The notes under the pieces are model-generated. The model searched no databases, was not told the DNA's origin, and was given only the letters and a program-made list of their open reading frames with translations. Below are positions 25,298 through 35,700 of a stretch of DNA of 37,822 bases, piece by piece. This DNA is from Acidobacteria bacterium Mor1 (GTDB lineage Bacteria > Acidobacteriota > Polarisedimenticolia > Polarisedimenticolales > Polarisedimenticolaceae): NCBI GenBank assembly GCA_001664505.1, contig CP011806.1, positions 5,722,794 to 5,760,615 on the forward strand, in the 5' to 3' direction. The first letter of the stretch is position 1; every line of letters begins with the position of its first letter. The translations under genes and the position numbers were made by a program.

Positions 25298-26365
25298 ATG
25301 CGAGCGCTGTTGGTCGACGACGAGGAGCCGGCGCGGCTGCGGCTGCGCAGCATGCTCGAGGAGGCGGGTTTCATCCAGGTGGTGGGCGAAGCCGAGGACG
25401 GTGAAGCCGCGCTCGAGGCGGTGAACTCGCTACGCCCCGATCTGCTCTTCCTCGACATCCAGATGCCCGGTATGACCGGACTGGAGGTGGCCGCGAGCCT
25501 CGTGCCGCCCCGGCCCCAGGTTATCTTCTGTACCGCCTACGATCAGTTCGCCATCGAGGCCTTCGAGCACCACGCCGCCGACTATCTGCTCAAGCCGCTG
25601 AACCGGGACCGGCTGAAGAAGGCGCTGGACAAGGTTCGCGGCCGTCACGAGTTGGCCGAAGCGGGCCGCACCCAGCAGGCCCTGTTCCCCAGCGGAGCGG
25701 GCGCCGTCTCGACCCTGGACTACGACGGAAGCTGCCGCCCGGCACGGGAGATCGGCGGCGACTACTACGACTTCCTGCCGGTGGGGCAGGGGAAACTCTG
25801 CATCGTGGTCGCCGACGTGGCCGGCAAGGGCTTGCCCGCCGCCCTGACCATGGCCGGGCTCCAGGCCCGGGTACAGATGCTGCTCGCCGACCATGCGGCC
25901 GATCCGGCCAGGCTCGCTGCTGAATTGAATCGCGGACTCTGCGGGGCGACCGAATCCAATCGCTACGTGACGCTCTTTCTGGGAGTCTACGACGCCGGCG
26001 AACGTTCGCTGCACTACGTCAACGCCGGCCACGAGCGTCCGCTCTGGATTCGGCCTGACGGTGAGGTGCGGCGGCTGGACAGTACCGGCATGGCGGTCGG
26101 CCTGTTCGACAGTGCCTCTTACGAGGCGTCGCGGGTGCAGCTCGATCCCGGCGATGCGATCGTCGCCTTCAGCGACGGCCTGACCGAGACGACCAACGCC
26201 GAGGGGGTGGAGCTCGGTGAAGAGCTGCTGGCCGGCTGGGTCCGCGCCGATCCGGGTTCTGCGGCCGAGCTGCGGGCGCGGATCGTCGAGCGCGCCGATG
26301 CCTACCGGGCCGGCGGCGCTCAGGCCGACGACCTGACCGTGGTGGTCGCCAAGGTGCTGCCGTGA
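25298..26365 (+). CDS. Response regulator with PP2C/SpoIIE-type phosphatase output
   Basis: A cytoplasmic regulator of 355 residues. The receiver (1-118) has the acidic pocket VDDEE, acceptor Asp53 (FLDIQMPG) and Lys99 (LLKP). The output domain (about 135-355) is a SpoIIE/RsbU-like Ser/Thr phosphatase with all metal-binding motifs: GGDYYD (153-158), DVAGKG (173-178), SDG (292-294) and ADD (343-345). Such enzymes usually dephosphorylate an anti-sigma factor antagonist (STAS protein) in partner-switching pathways, but no STAS or RsbW-like gene is in the window. The receiver is strikingly similar to that of the downstream LytTR regulator and is of LytTR subfamily type, suggesting duplication with an exchanged output domain. 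The gene abuts the kinase stop and overlaps the next gene by 4 bases. Confidence 0.92.
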   Translation: MRALLVDDEEPARLRLRSMLEEAGFIQVVGEAEDGEAALEAVNSLRPDLLFLDIQMPGMTGLEVAASLVPPRPQVIFCTAYDQFAIEAFEHHAADYLLKPLNRDRLKKALDKVRGRHELAEAGRTQQALFPSGAGAVSTLDYDGSCRPAREIGGDYYDFLPVGQGKLCIVVADVAGKGLPAALTMAGLQARVQMLLADHAADPARLAAELNRGLCGATESNRYVTLFLGVYDAGERSLHYVNAGHERPLWIRPDGEVRRLDSTGMAVGLFDSASYEASRVQLDPGDAIVAFSDGLTETTNAEGVELGEELLAGWVRADPGSAAELRARIVERADAYRAGGAQADDLTVVVAKVLP

Positions 26366-27087
26366 TCCGGGTGCTGCTGGTCGACGACGAGGAGCCCGCC
26401 CGGGAGCGGCTGCGGCGCCTGCTGGCCGCGGTCCAGGACATCGAGATCGTCGGTGAGGCCGAAGACGGGCCCCAGGCGGTGGAGCAGATCGCGGAGCTGG
26501 AACCGGACGTGGTGTTCCTCGACATCCAGATGCCCGGATGCAGCGGCCTCGAGGTGGCCTCTTCGCTTTCCGATCCCAGGCCGCGGATCATCTTCTGCAC
26601 GGCCTACGACCAGCATGCCGTCGACGCCTTCGAGCTTCACGCCGTGGACTACCTGTTGAAGCCGGTCAGTCAGGCCCGGCTCGATGCGGCGATCGAGCGG
26701 TTGCGGGGCCCGGCCTCTCCCCGAGCGGTCACCGAGAAGGTCAACGAGGCCTCGGGGTTTCCCCGGCGCCTGCTGGCCAAGAAGGGTTCTCGCTTCCACG
26801 TCGTGCCCCACGATGCGGTGCTCTACTTCCTCTCCGAGGGGGGAGCGACCAAGCTGCAGGCGGGGGACGGCCACTACTGGATGCAGCCGACCTTGAACGA
26901 TCTCGAGAAGCGTCTCGATCCCCGGCAGTTCTTCCGGGTCTCCCGCTCGGCAATCGTGCACCTGGACGCGGTTTCCGAAGTGGTCCCACTGGGAGGCGGA
27001 CACGCCGAGGTGGTGATGCGGGACGACGCCCGCCTCGAGGTCAGCCGCCGCCGCTACAAGGATTTGCTGGAGTTCCTCGAGCAGTAA
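26362..27087 (+). CDS. LytTR-family response regulator
   Basis: A DNA-binding response regulator of 241 residues. The receiver (1-115) has acceptor Asp54 and Lys100. A LytTR domain (about 135-238) carries the hallmark FFRVSRSAIVHLDAV. It is probably the transcriptional output of the LytS-type kinase two genes upstream. LytTR proteins bind pairs of 9-bp direct repeats spaced about 12 bases apart, and a possible site lies in the promoter region at 23244-23291. The start is GTG in the overlap GTGA with the phosphatase gene, so the three proteins are probably made together. A strong bidirectional hairpin follows the stop after 5 bases. Target genes are unknown. Confidence 0.93.
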   Translation: MIRVLLVDDEEPARERLRRLLAAVQDIEIVGEAEDGPQAVEQIAELEPDVVFLDIQMPGCSGLEVASSLSDPRPRIIFCTAYDQHAVDAFELHAVDYLLKPVSQARLDAAIERLRGPASPRAVTEKVNEASGFPRRLLAKKGSRFHVVPHDAVLYFLSEGGATKLQAGDGHYWMQPTLNDLEKRLDPRQFFRVSRSAIVHLDAVSEVVPLGGGHAEVVMRDDARLEVSRRRYKDLLEFLEQ

Positions 27088-27089
27088 CG

Positions 27090-27120
27090 AAAAAGGGCCG
27101 CGCCAGGTGGCGCGGCCCTT
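27090..27120. terminator. Bidirectional rho-independent terminator
   Basis: A perfect 12-bp stem (27093-27104 with 27109-27120, arms AAGGGCCGCGCC and GGCGCGGCCCTT) closes an AGGT loop. It is flanked by AAAAA on its left, which reads TTTTT at the 3' end on the minus strand. It sits in the 54-base gap between the converging LytTR regulator and TonB receptor genes. It is stronger for the minus strand, but the TT tail also allows plus-strand termination. Confidence 0.88.
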
Positions 27121-27141
27121 CGGTTCAGCAGTGCGTTGCGA

Positions 27142-29586
27142 CTAGAAGCTGCGGCGGGTGCTCACGCCGTAGGTCCGGGGCTGGTTGGTCAGGTAACCGA
27201 CCCGCGCCAGGGTGCCGCGCTCCTGGTCGAGGGCGAGCAGCGCGCGCTCGTCGCCCACGTTGTTGATGTAGAACGCCCAGTCCCACTTGCCGTCGGCGAA
27301 GCCGAGTCGCAGGTTGACCAGATCGTAAGAGGGCAGTTCCGGGTTGAAGGTGAAGGTCGACTGGGTCAGCGGTCCACCGATGTTGCTGGGATCGAAGGCC
27401 AGCAGGTCGACGGTGCCGAAGCCGGCGGCCTGGTCGCCGATCTGGGTGAAGCGGGAACCGACATGCTGGTAGACCAGCGTCAGGTAACCCAGCCAGCTGT
27501 TCTCCATCTGCCACTGGTAGGTCGCCGCAGCAGCGACCTGCAGTTCAGGAACGCTGGGCAGGCGGTTGCCGTCCTGGATGCCGCTGACCACGCTGACGCC
27601 GCCGCCTGCATCGGTGGAGGTGATGGTCGACTTGAGTTCCGCTTCCAGCACGCTGGCCGAGATCGCGAAGTCGAAGTTCTCGTTGGGTGCCGCGGCGAAC
27701 TCGAATTCGAGGCCCTGGCTCTGGGCCTCGGGAACGTTGAACACCAGACGCGAGGAGCAGGAGCCGGCGGTGACGGTGGCTTGCAGGTCGGTGATGTCGG
27801 CGAGGAAGGCGGCAACGTTGATCGTGCCGCGGCCGCCCATGACCTTGGCCTTGGCGCCGATCTCGTAGTTCCACAGCTCCTCGTCTTCCCAGGTGTCGCG
27901 GCCGCCGAAGGTGATTTCATCCTCGGGGGTACAGAGCGGCACGTTCAGCGGATCGTTGATGCCGCCGAGACGGAAGCCCTGGGAGGCCTGAGCGTTGAGC
28001 CGCACGTTGTCGTTCAGTTCGAAGCTGGCGATGACGCGGGGCACGAAGCCGTCGGCCTCGACCGAACCCGGGGTCTCGACCAGCGCCGTACCGTTGTTGT
28101 CGTTGCCGAAGATGCCGTCGAACACCTGGGTGCGGTCTTCCTCAAAGTCGTAGAAGCGTCCACCGACGGTCAGGTCGAAGCGGTCGGTGATGGCGATGTT
28201 GGCTTCACCGAAGAGGGCGATCTGATCCAGGTCGTAGCCCAGGCGGGAGAAGAACAGGGTGTCCCGGGGAGCCAGCAGGCCGGTGGTTCCGATGCCCGAC
28301 AGATCCTCGAAGCCGAAGACCAGCAGGTCCTGGCTGTAGTCCCGCTCGATGGTGCTGTAGAACAGACCGCCGACCCATTCGACCCGGTCGTTGCCCCCGG
28401 AGATACGCAGCTCCTGGGTGAACATCTCGGCAGTGGTGGCGTCGTCCAGCGGAGCATCCAGGCTGAAGACCTCCTGGGCCAGGCCCAGGGTGCCGCCGGT
28501 GATGCTCGCGGTAAGGGCGGTGGCGTCGCGTACGACCAGGATGTCCCGGTCGGTATACGAGGTGACCGAGGTCAACTCGGCGCCGCCGAAGTCGTAGCTC
28601 AGCGTCACGTCGGCCAGGAAGAACTCGTCGGTGAATTCCTCTTCGAGCTGGGTGAACTGCTCCCGCTCACCCAGGGTCACCGCCGGGCGGGTAGTGGTGA
28701 ACGGGTTGGCCAGGATGTTGTAGTCGTCGATGCGGTTCCAACCGTCCATCTCGACTTCCTGGTAGATGATCCGCGGGGTGATGCTGAAGTTCTCGTTGGG
28801 CTCATAGCGCAGGGCGATGCGGGCGCCGGCCCGGTCGCCGCTGTTGACGTCCCGGTCGATCTGCAGATCCGGGCGCCGGGCGTCCAGGAAGCCGGGCATG
28901 CTAGAGGTATAGGCCGAGACGCGCAGGGCGGAGTTGTCGCCCAGCGGCATGTTGGTCGCCAGCTTGACGTCGCCGCCGAACTCGCCGCCGTCCACCGAGG
29001 TGAAGTTGAACTCACCGAAGGTCTCGTCCTTGCCGATTTCCGGTTGGTTGGTGATGTAGCGCACCGTGCCCGAAAGCGATCCGGAACCGAACAGGGTTCC
29101 CTGGGGGCCGCGCAGCACCTCGATGCGGGAGGTATCGAACAGATCGATATCCGGGGTGAAGAGCGAGAGCGAGATCACCGATTCGTCGAGGTAGACGCCG
29201 ACCTGCTCCTTGACGCCGGGCTGATCGCGGACGATCTGGCCCGCGGAGACACCGCGCATGGCCACCTGGCTCTGGCCGGGGCCGAGGTTCTGAACATTGA
29301 AGCCGGCGACGTTGGCCGCGACGTCTTCGATATTCTGAGCGCCTCGTTGGCGTAGCACCTCTTCGGTCGGCGCCGCCACGGACATCGGGACCTCCTGGAG
29401 ATCCTCTTCCCGTTTGCGCGCCGTGACCTTGACGCTCTCGACGTAGGTGCTCTGCCCGGCCTTCTCGTCCTTGTCGTCGTCCTCGGCGTGAACGCCGGGG
29501 GCGCCGGACACCAGGATCAGCAGCGCGAAGACGAATGCCGCTCCCAGCAGGAAGGGCAGTCGCGAAATGTATCCATTCTGTTTCAT
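27142..29586 (-). CDS. TonB-dependent outer-membrane receptor
   Basis: An energised outer-membrane transporter for an unknown scarce ligand such as an iron complex, vitamin or glycan. It has 814 residues. A signal peptide ends near Ala34 (GVHA), and a TonB-box-like segment (YVESVKVTA, near 48-56) follows. The plug domain (about 57-180) carries the diagnostic RGPQGTLFG (149-157) and SLSGTVRYITNQP. A 22-strand-type barrel follows and ends in Phe (TRRSF), as expected for Bam-assembled proteins. The ATG at 29586 follows GGGGAG; a longer frame from 29619 adds 11 unconvincing residues. No SusD partner, siderophore gene or regulator is adjacent, so the substrate is undetermined. It has its own candidate promoter downstream of the giant repeat protein gene. 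Confidence 0.92.
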   Translation of the reverse strand: MKQNGYISRLPFLLGAAFVFALLILVSGAPGVHAEDDDKDEKAGQSTYVESVKVTARKREEDLQEVPMSVAAPTEEVLRQRGAQNIEDVAANVAGFNVQNLGPGQSQVAMRGVSAGQIVRDQPGVKEQVGVYLDESVISLSLFTPDIDLFDTSRIEVLRGPQGTLFGSGSLSGTVRYITNQPEIGKDETFGEFNFTSVDGGEFGGDVKLATNMPLGDNSALRVSAYTSSMPGFLDARRPDLQIDRDVNSGDRAGARIALRYEPNENFSITPRIIYQEVEMDGWNRIDDYNILANPFTTTRPAVTLGEREQFTQLEEEFTDEFFLADVTLSYDFGGAELTSVTSYTDRDILVVRDATALTASITGGTLGLAQEVFSLDAPLDDATTAEMFTQELRISGGNDRVEWVGGLFYSTIERDYSQDLLVFGFEDLSGIGTTGLLAPRDTLFFSRLGYDLDQIALFGEANIAITDRFDLTVGGRFYDFEEDRTQVFDGIFGNDNNGTALVETPGSVEADGFVPRVIASFELNDNVRLNAQASQGFRLGGINDPLNVPLCTPEDEITFGGRDTWEDEELWNYEIGAKAKVMGGRGTINVAAFLADITDLQATVTAGSCSSRLVFNVPEAQSQGLEFEFAAAPNENFDFAISASVLEAELKSTITSTDAGGGVSVVSGIQDGNRLPSVPELQVAAAATYQWQMENSWLGYLTLVYQHVGSRFTQIGDQAAGFGTVDLLAFDPSNIGGPLTQSTFTFNPELPSYDLVNLRLGFADGKWDWAFYINNVGDERALLALDQERGTLARVGYLTNQPRTYGVSTRRSF

Positions 29587-29642
29587 GTAACGCTCCCCAG
29601 CGGCATGGAGCCCTCTCACAGCCGAGGGTTCCGGGGCCGTGA

Positions 29643-29667
29643 CCCGGCGCCCACAAGGGACGCCGGG
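29643..29667. other. Stem-loop in the leader of the TonB receptor gene
   Basis: CCCGGCG (29643-29649) pairs with CGCCGGG (29661-29667) around an 11-base loop. No T-run follows, so it is unlikely to be a simple terminator. If the promoter at 29672-29700 is used, this hairpin would be at the very 5' end of the receptor mRNA. Confidence 0.45.
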
Positions 29668-29671
29668 CCGG

Positions 29672-29700
29672 AGCGTAACATGACTAATGCAGTTCGTTAA
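29672..29700 (-). promoter_or_regulatory. Candidate sigma-70 promoter for the TonB receptor gene
   Basis: On the minus strand TTAACG (-35, 4 of 6 consensus bases) is followed after 17 bases by TACGCT, preceded by TG one base upstream (extended -10). It lies 86 bases before the ATG and is in a locally AT-richer stretch that stands out from its surroundings. Confidence 0.4.
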
Positions 29701-29713
29701 TCCGGTTTCACAC

Positions 29714-32700
29714 CTAGAACTTGCCCAGGAGCTTGATGAACCAACCGTCGTTGTCGTAGTCCAGGTCGGTCAGATCGTCGGAGAAGTCGGTGAAGTTGTA
29801 GCCGACGCCGACCTTGAGGTTTTGCTGAATGTGCCGGTAGAGCGCCGCCAGCGCACCGCGCCGTTCGTCGCCGGCCTCGTCGGAGGTCAGCACCCGGTAG
29901 TCGACCACCGCATCCCAGCTGTGCAGCATGTGGTAGCGGATCTGCGCCAGCGCCAGACGGGCGTCGGAACTGAGCCACAGACCCTGATCCCGCACCAGGC
30001 GCATCTCACCCCGCCGTTCGGCCAGCTTCGCGCCGACCTGCCAACGAGCGGACAGTTCGTAGAGCGCCTCGGTGGAAACCACATGAGTGCGCTGATCCGG
30101 CCGCAGGTCCCGCTGGCCGGCACTCGGTAGATCGAACAGGTAGGAGTACTTGCTCAGCAGGTTGAAGCGGTCGTGGCGCACCGGGCGGAAGGCCACCCCG
30201 ACGCTGCTCTCGACGAAGCGCGCGTTGTTGGCGCCGCCGGCCCGGTTGTCGGACTGAGAGCTGTTGAAGCGCATCACCAGGCTGGTGCTCGGGTTGGCGC
30301 GGTAGCGCAGGAAGTTGGTCTGCACCCACTGCCGCTCGTTGCGACCGCCGCTGTCGTGGCGGTACTCCACCTTGCCGCGGTAGGTCGAACGCTCACCGGC
30401 GTAGTCGAACAGGAAGCTGACCGCGTCCCGGTCGATCCCGCCGAGGAGCGGGCTGTCCAGCGCGGCCCGTTGGACGGTGACGCCTACGCGCCAGCGCTCG
30501 TCGGGGCGGTAGTCCAGGCCGACCACGTTGGATAGCGCCGATTCCCCACGGCGCTCGGTGAACTGGGCCTCGTTGAACAGCTGCAGCTGGTTGCTCAGCT
30601 GCGAGCGCCGGCCGACGACCATCGCGCCGGTCTGTCCGTCGAGGCGGTCCACCGATTCGGTGTAGTTCATGTAGACCTGGGACCCGCCGGGCATGGTGTA
30701 GTCGGCACCGACCCGCACCGCGTCGCCGCGATCGCCGGAGCTGGCTTCGGCACGCAGGCCGGCCCGTTCGCCGACCTTGGTCCGTACACCGAGGGTCGCC
30801 AGGTTGTTGTCCTGGTAGTTGTCGTCGCTTTCGATCTCGAGCTGGACCGCGCCGTAGACGTCGGTCTGCTCGGTGACCGGCACCGACAGGCGGAAGCCGG
30901 CCAGGGTGCCCTCGACGGCGCCGGCGTTGCCGATCTCCTCCTGCACGTGGCGGATCTCGCCGCTGATGCCCACGCCGCCGCTGGAACGGTGGTCGAGCTG
31001 GATACCCGCCGCCTCGTCGCGGAGCTCGTCGTTGCCGATCTCGGTGACCGCGGCCCGGGCCGCGAGAGTCGTTCGTTCACCGACCTTCCAGCGGACCTCG
31101 CCGCCGTACTCGGTGACGTCCCGGTCGGTGGCCAGGCGAGCCGTGGAGAAGCCGGCGCTGCGGTCGCGCCACCACACGGCCGCCGTGCCCTCACGGTCGC
31201 CGAAGTCGGCCATGTTCAGCCGGCCCTCGATGGCGATCGCTTCGCCCGAAGTCCGCTGACCCGCCACCTCGCCGGTGGTGATCTGAGTGAAGGTCAACCC
31301 GCCGTCCAGCGAACCGAAGGAACTCTGGAGCTGGGTCGACTCGGTCTCGACGTACTCGGCCTTGACGTAGGTGCCCTCACCCTTGCGCAGGGTCAGATCC
31401 ACGCCCTGCATCTGGTAGTCCAGGTTGTTTCGCTCTTCGTTGACGTAGGTGGCGCCCACCGCGAAGTCGTCGGTTACCCAGCCCTTGCCGCGGAAGCCGG
31501 CGGTGGCGTCGTCGGCACTGAAGCCGCCGGGGATGTATTCGTAGTCGACCAGCAGCAACACCCGGTTTCCGTCCAGCGGCGTGTCCCGGATGATCGAGGG
31601 CGCGGCCTGGTCGGCGACCTGGGTCAACGGCCGGGTCAGGATGACCCGCCCCTGCAACTCGTCCAGGTCGTAGTCCCGCCCGCGCTCCAGCACCTGGCGC
31701 TCGATGACCCGGCCGGAATCCCGGTCGCGGATCTCGATCCAGACCTTCTCCGAACCGATCACGATGTCGGTGTCGCGCAGGTAGTAGAGGCTGCCGCCGG
31801 TGCCGACGAACTCGTTGTGCCCGAAGGCGCTCTGCGCCTGCGAACCGAAGGCGTTGATCTCGGCCCGGTGCTCGCCGTACTTGGTCGTGTCCTTGCTGCG
31901 GTGGTGCACCTTGGCGCCGTACAGCGTGCGGTTGAATTCGGCGAACTCGGTGCCGGTGAAGTTGGTGTGGTAGTTGCCCCACAGCGCCTCGGACTCGTCC
32001 CAGGCGAAGTGGACGTACATCCGGCCCTGGGAGTTGACGTCGTTGACCGTGGTCGAGTCGTCTCCGTAGACCGGGTAGTAGCGGTCGGGATCGATCCGCC
32101 GGAACAGCTGGCGCGGATCCTCCCGGTCGAGGTTGTCGAACAGGTCGTCGATGTCCTCCTCGGTGGTGTCCACGTGGGCGGTCAGCAGGTGCTTGCCCTT
32201 GACCTTGCCCTTGAGGTAGACCGCGATGCGGCCGTCGACGTAGGTCTCGCCGTCGTAGCGTTCGTCCCCTTCGAGTAACTCGACGTTACCGGCAGGGGAG
32301 TTCTCGCCGGCGGTGAAGTCCGCCAGGCCGACCACGAACCAGTAGCGCTCGGAGACGTCGATCCGCCGGGACTCGGACCAATCCTGGTCCATGCCGAACT
32401 CCAGTTCGTAGGCGCCCGGCTGAACCAGGCTCTCGGCGGCGACCCGGCCGTCGTCACTGACCGCCATCGGCTTTCCGTTGAGGGTCAGCGCGGCGTCGGC
32501 GGGGACGCCCCGGCCGTGGACCCGGATGCGGCTGGCCTGGATCGGGATCCGCGCCGTCTGCGGCGGGGTCTCGGTGCTGGCGCGGCCGGCCTCGGGGTCG
32601 CGATCGGCGTCGAGGTCGACACCCATCGGACGCTGGACCTTCGCCTGGAGTCCGCCGGCGGCGGAGGTGTCCATACGGCCGTCGGCGTCGTAGACCCGCA

Positions 32701-35700
32701 GCCGGTAGGTCAGGGCGGTTCCGGGCAACACCGGGTTGCCCTCGGCGTCCTTGCCGTCCCAGGTGATCGACTCGTGGCCGACCAGCCGCTTCCCTTCGAG
32801 CACCCGCATCGGGCGGGAGAAGTCGGTATCCCGGGCATGGAACAGTTCGAGCCGGTAGTGATCGATAAAGGCGCCGTAGTTGGCGTACAGAGAGAAGTCC
32901 ACCGGATCTCCGGCGGGGAAGGTGCCGTCGGCCGGTCCACGGACAGCCAGGCGGCGTTCCCGGGAAGCCGGATCCTCGGTGATCCAGAGCGTGCCGCCGC
33001 CGGGTAGTTCGACCGGCTCGACTGCGCGCTTGGAGGGACGGTCGCTGGCGACGGCCCCGGGAGCCGGGCGCACGCCGAAGTTGATCCGTCCCATCAACGC
33101 CTGGGTGATGTGGATCACCCGCGGGTTCTCGGTGGTGAAGCTGAAGCCGGGGGGCAGGGTGGTCGGATCCACCTTGACGATCACGTTGCGCCCGCGATCG
33201 GCCCTTCCGGCGTCGACATCGGCAATGTGATAGCGCCCTTCCGCATCGGTCTCGATCAGGAGGCCGGTGGCGGTGCCCAGGCGCACCCCGGGAATGCCCG
33301 GCTCACCCTCGTCCTGGCGTCCGTCGCCGTCGATGTCGACGAAGACCTTACCGATGATGGTGGTCTTTTCCAGGATCGGGTCGCCGGCCAGGACCTCCAC
33401 CGACGCGGTGGCGGTGTTGCCGATCACGTTGCCTGCCGCGAGCGGCGTGGCGTTGTTGACCGCACGGCCGGGCAGCACGCCCGAACCGACCCGCAGCACG
33501 TAGCTGATCGAGACGCTCTCGTTGGGGCCCAGGTCGAAGGGGCCGAACTCCATCGGGCGAGTTCCGCTGGGCGCCAGCGGTTCGATGACATCGTCGGCGG
33601 TGCCGAGCTGGCCATCCATTCCGCTGCGGTGCAGGCGGCCGGATTCATCGACGTACTTGAAGCCGGCGGCCTGGGTGTCTCGAATCGAGAGGCCGGTCAC
33701 CGGTGCCGCCGAGAGGTTCTCGGCGATCACGCTGTAGCTGACGAGGCCGGCGATGCCGGTCTCGCGGATGCCGGCGCTCTTCTGCACGAGCACCACGCCC
33801 ATGCTTCCGGAATCGCCGTCCAGGTAGTCCGGCGTGCCGTCGCCGTCGGAGTCGTCGTTGCGCGGGTCACCGTCGCCGTCCGGATCCTCGGCGGCGGTCG
33901 GCGTCCCGTCGTTGTCGTCGTCGGTATCCCGCCAGTCGCGGGTATCGTCGCCGTCGGTGTCCTGGAGCGGTGCGTTGGAGCCCGCCGAGTTGCCGGCGGC
34001 CGGCGCGTTGACCGTGTCGAAAGCGTCGTCCAGGCCGTCACTGTCGGCGTCGTTTCCGCTGGGCACCCGGTCGGGCACGCCGTCCATGTCGGCGTCGTGG
34101 CCCTCGGTGGCGTCGGGCACCGTGTCGTTGTCCGAGTCGAGATCCAGGTAGTCCGGCGTGCCGTCTTCGTCGGTGTCGACGGGGTCGATCGGCGTGCCTC
34201 CCTGGTCCGGGTCGAACGCATCGTCCAGGCCGTCGCCGTCCTGGTCGCTGCCGGTCGGCAGCGTCAGCGGTCCCTCGGGCTGGCCTTCCACCAGATCGGG
34301 GATGCCGTCGTTGTCCGAATCGATGTCGAGGCTGTCGATGACGCCGTCTCCGTCGGAGTCGCCGTCCCCTTCGTCGACGTCGAGGATGCCGTCGTTGTCG
34401 TCATCCACGTCGATGCCGTTGGGGATGCCGTCGCCGTCGTTGTCCTCGACCACGTCGGTGTCCAGGTAGTCCGGTGTGCCGTCCCGGTCGGAATCGTCGT
34501 TCCGCGGGTCGCCGTCGCCGTTCTGGTCCTCTTCGGCGGTGGGAACGCCGTCGCCGTCGTCGTCGGTATCCCGCCAGTCGCGGGTCTCGTCGCCGTCGGT
34601 GTTCTGGAGCGGGGCGTTGGAGCCGGTGCTGTTGAGCGGATCGGGGCCGGGGACGGTGTCGTAGGCATCGTCCAGGCCGTCCATGTCCGCGTCGCTACCG
34701 CCGGGCAGGGTGTCGGGCACCCCGTCCATGTTCGCGTCGTGACCCTCGGTGGCGTCGGGCACCGTGTCGTTGTCCGAGTCGAGGTCCCGGTAGTCCGGGG
34801 TGCCGTCGCCGTCGGTATCGACCGGATCGATCGGGGCACCCCCCTGATCCGGATCGAAGGCGTCGTCGATGCCGTCGCCGTCGGTGTCGTTGCCGCTGGG
34901 CAGGGTCGCTCCGTCTTCGGGCTGGCCCTCCACGGTATCGACGATGCCGTCACCGTCGGCATCGATGTCCAGCCGGTCCGGCCGGCCGTCGCCGTCGGTG
35001 TCGCCATCCCCTTCGTCCACGTCAAGGATGCCGTCGTTGTCGTCGTCGGGGTCGATGTTGTCCGGCACCCCGTCGCCGTCGCTGTCGGGCTGCTCGGCGG
35101 TGTCCGGATCCAGGTAGTCCGGTGTTCCGTCGCCGTCCTGATCGTCGTTGCGCGGGTCGCCGTCTCCGTTGGCGTCCTCATCCATGGTCAGGATGCCGTC
35201 GCCGTCGTCGTCGGTGTCCCGCCAGTCGCGGGTGTCGTCGCCGTCGGTGTCCTGAAGCGGCGCGTTGGAGCCGGTTGCGTTGAACGGATCGGGGCCCGGG
35301 ACGGTGTCGTAGGCATCGTCCAGACCGTCCCCGTCGGCGTCGCTACCGCTGGGCAGCGTGTCCGGCACGCCGTCCATGTCGGCGTCGTGCCCTTCGGTGC
35401 TGTCGGGCACCATGTCGTTGTCCGAGTCCAGGTCGCGGACGTCGGGGGTGCCGTCGTTGTCGGTGTCGACGGGAATGATCGGCGAGCCCCCCTGGTCCGG
35501 GTCGAAGGCGTCGTCGATGCCGTCGCCGTCGGTGTCGTTGCCGCTGGGGAGCGTGGTGCCGCCCTCGGGCTGGCCTTCCAGCGTGTCGACGATACCGTCG
35601 TTGTCGGAGTCGATGTCGAGCCGGTCGGGAATGCCGTCGCCGTCGGTGTCGCCGTCTCCCTCGTCGGGATCGAGGATGCCGTCGTTGTCGTCATCGGGAT

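Noticed and set aside
27136-29355. A 739-codon open frame on the plus strand
   Set aside because: It lies antisense to the TonB receptor and has no domain; codon-position GC favours the receptor strand.
30947-32278. A 443-codon open frame on the plus strand
   Set aside because: It is antisense to the barrel part of the giant protein; no recognisable domain.
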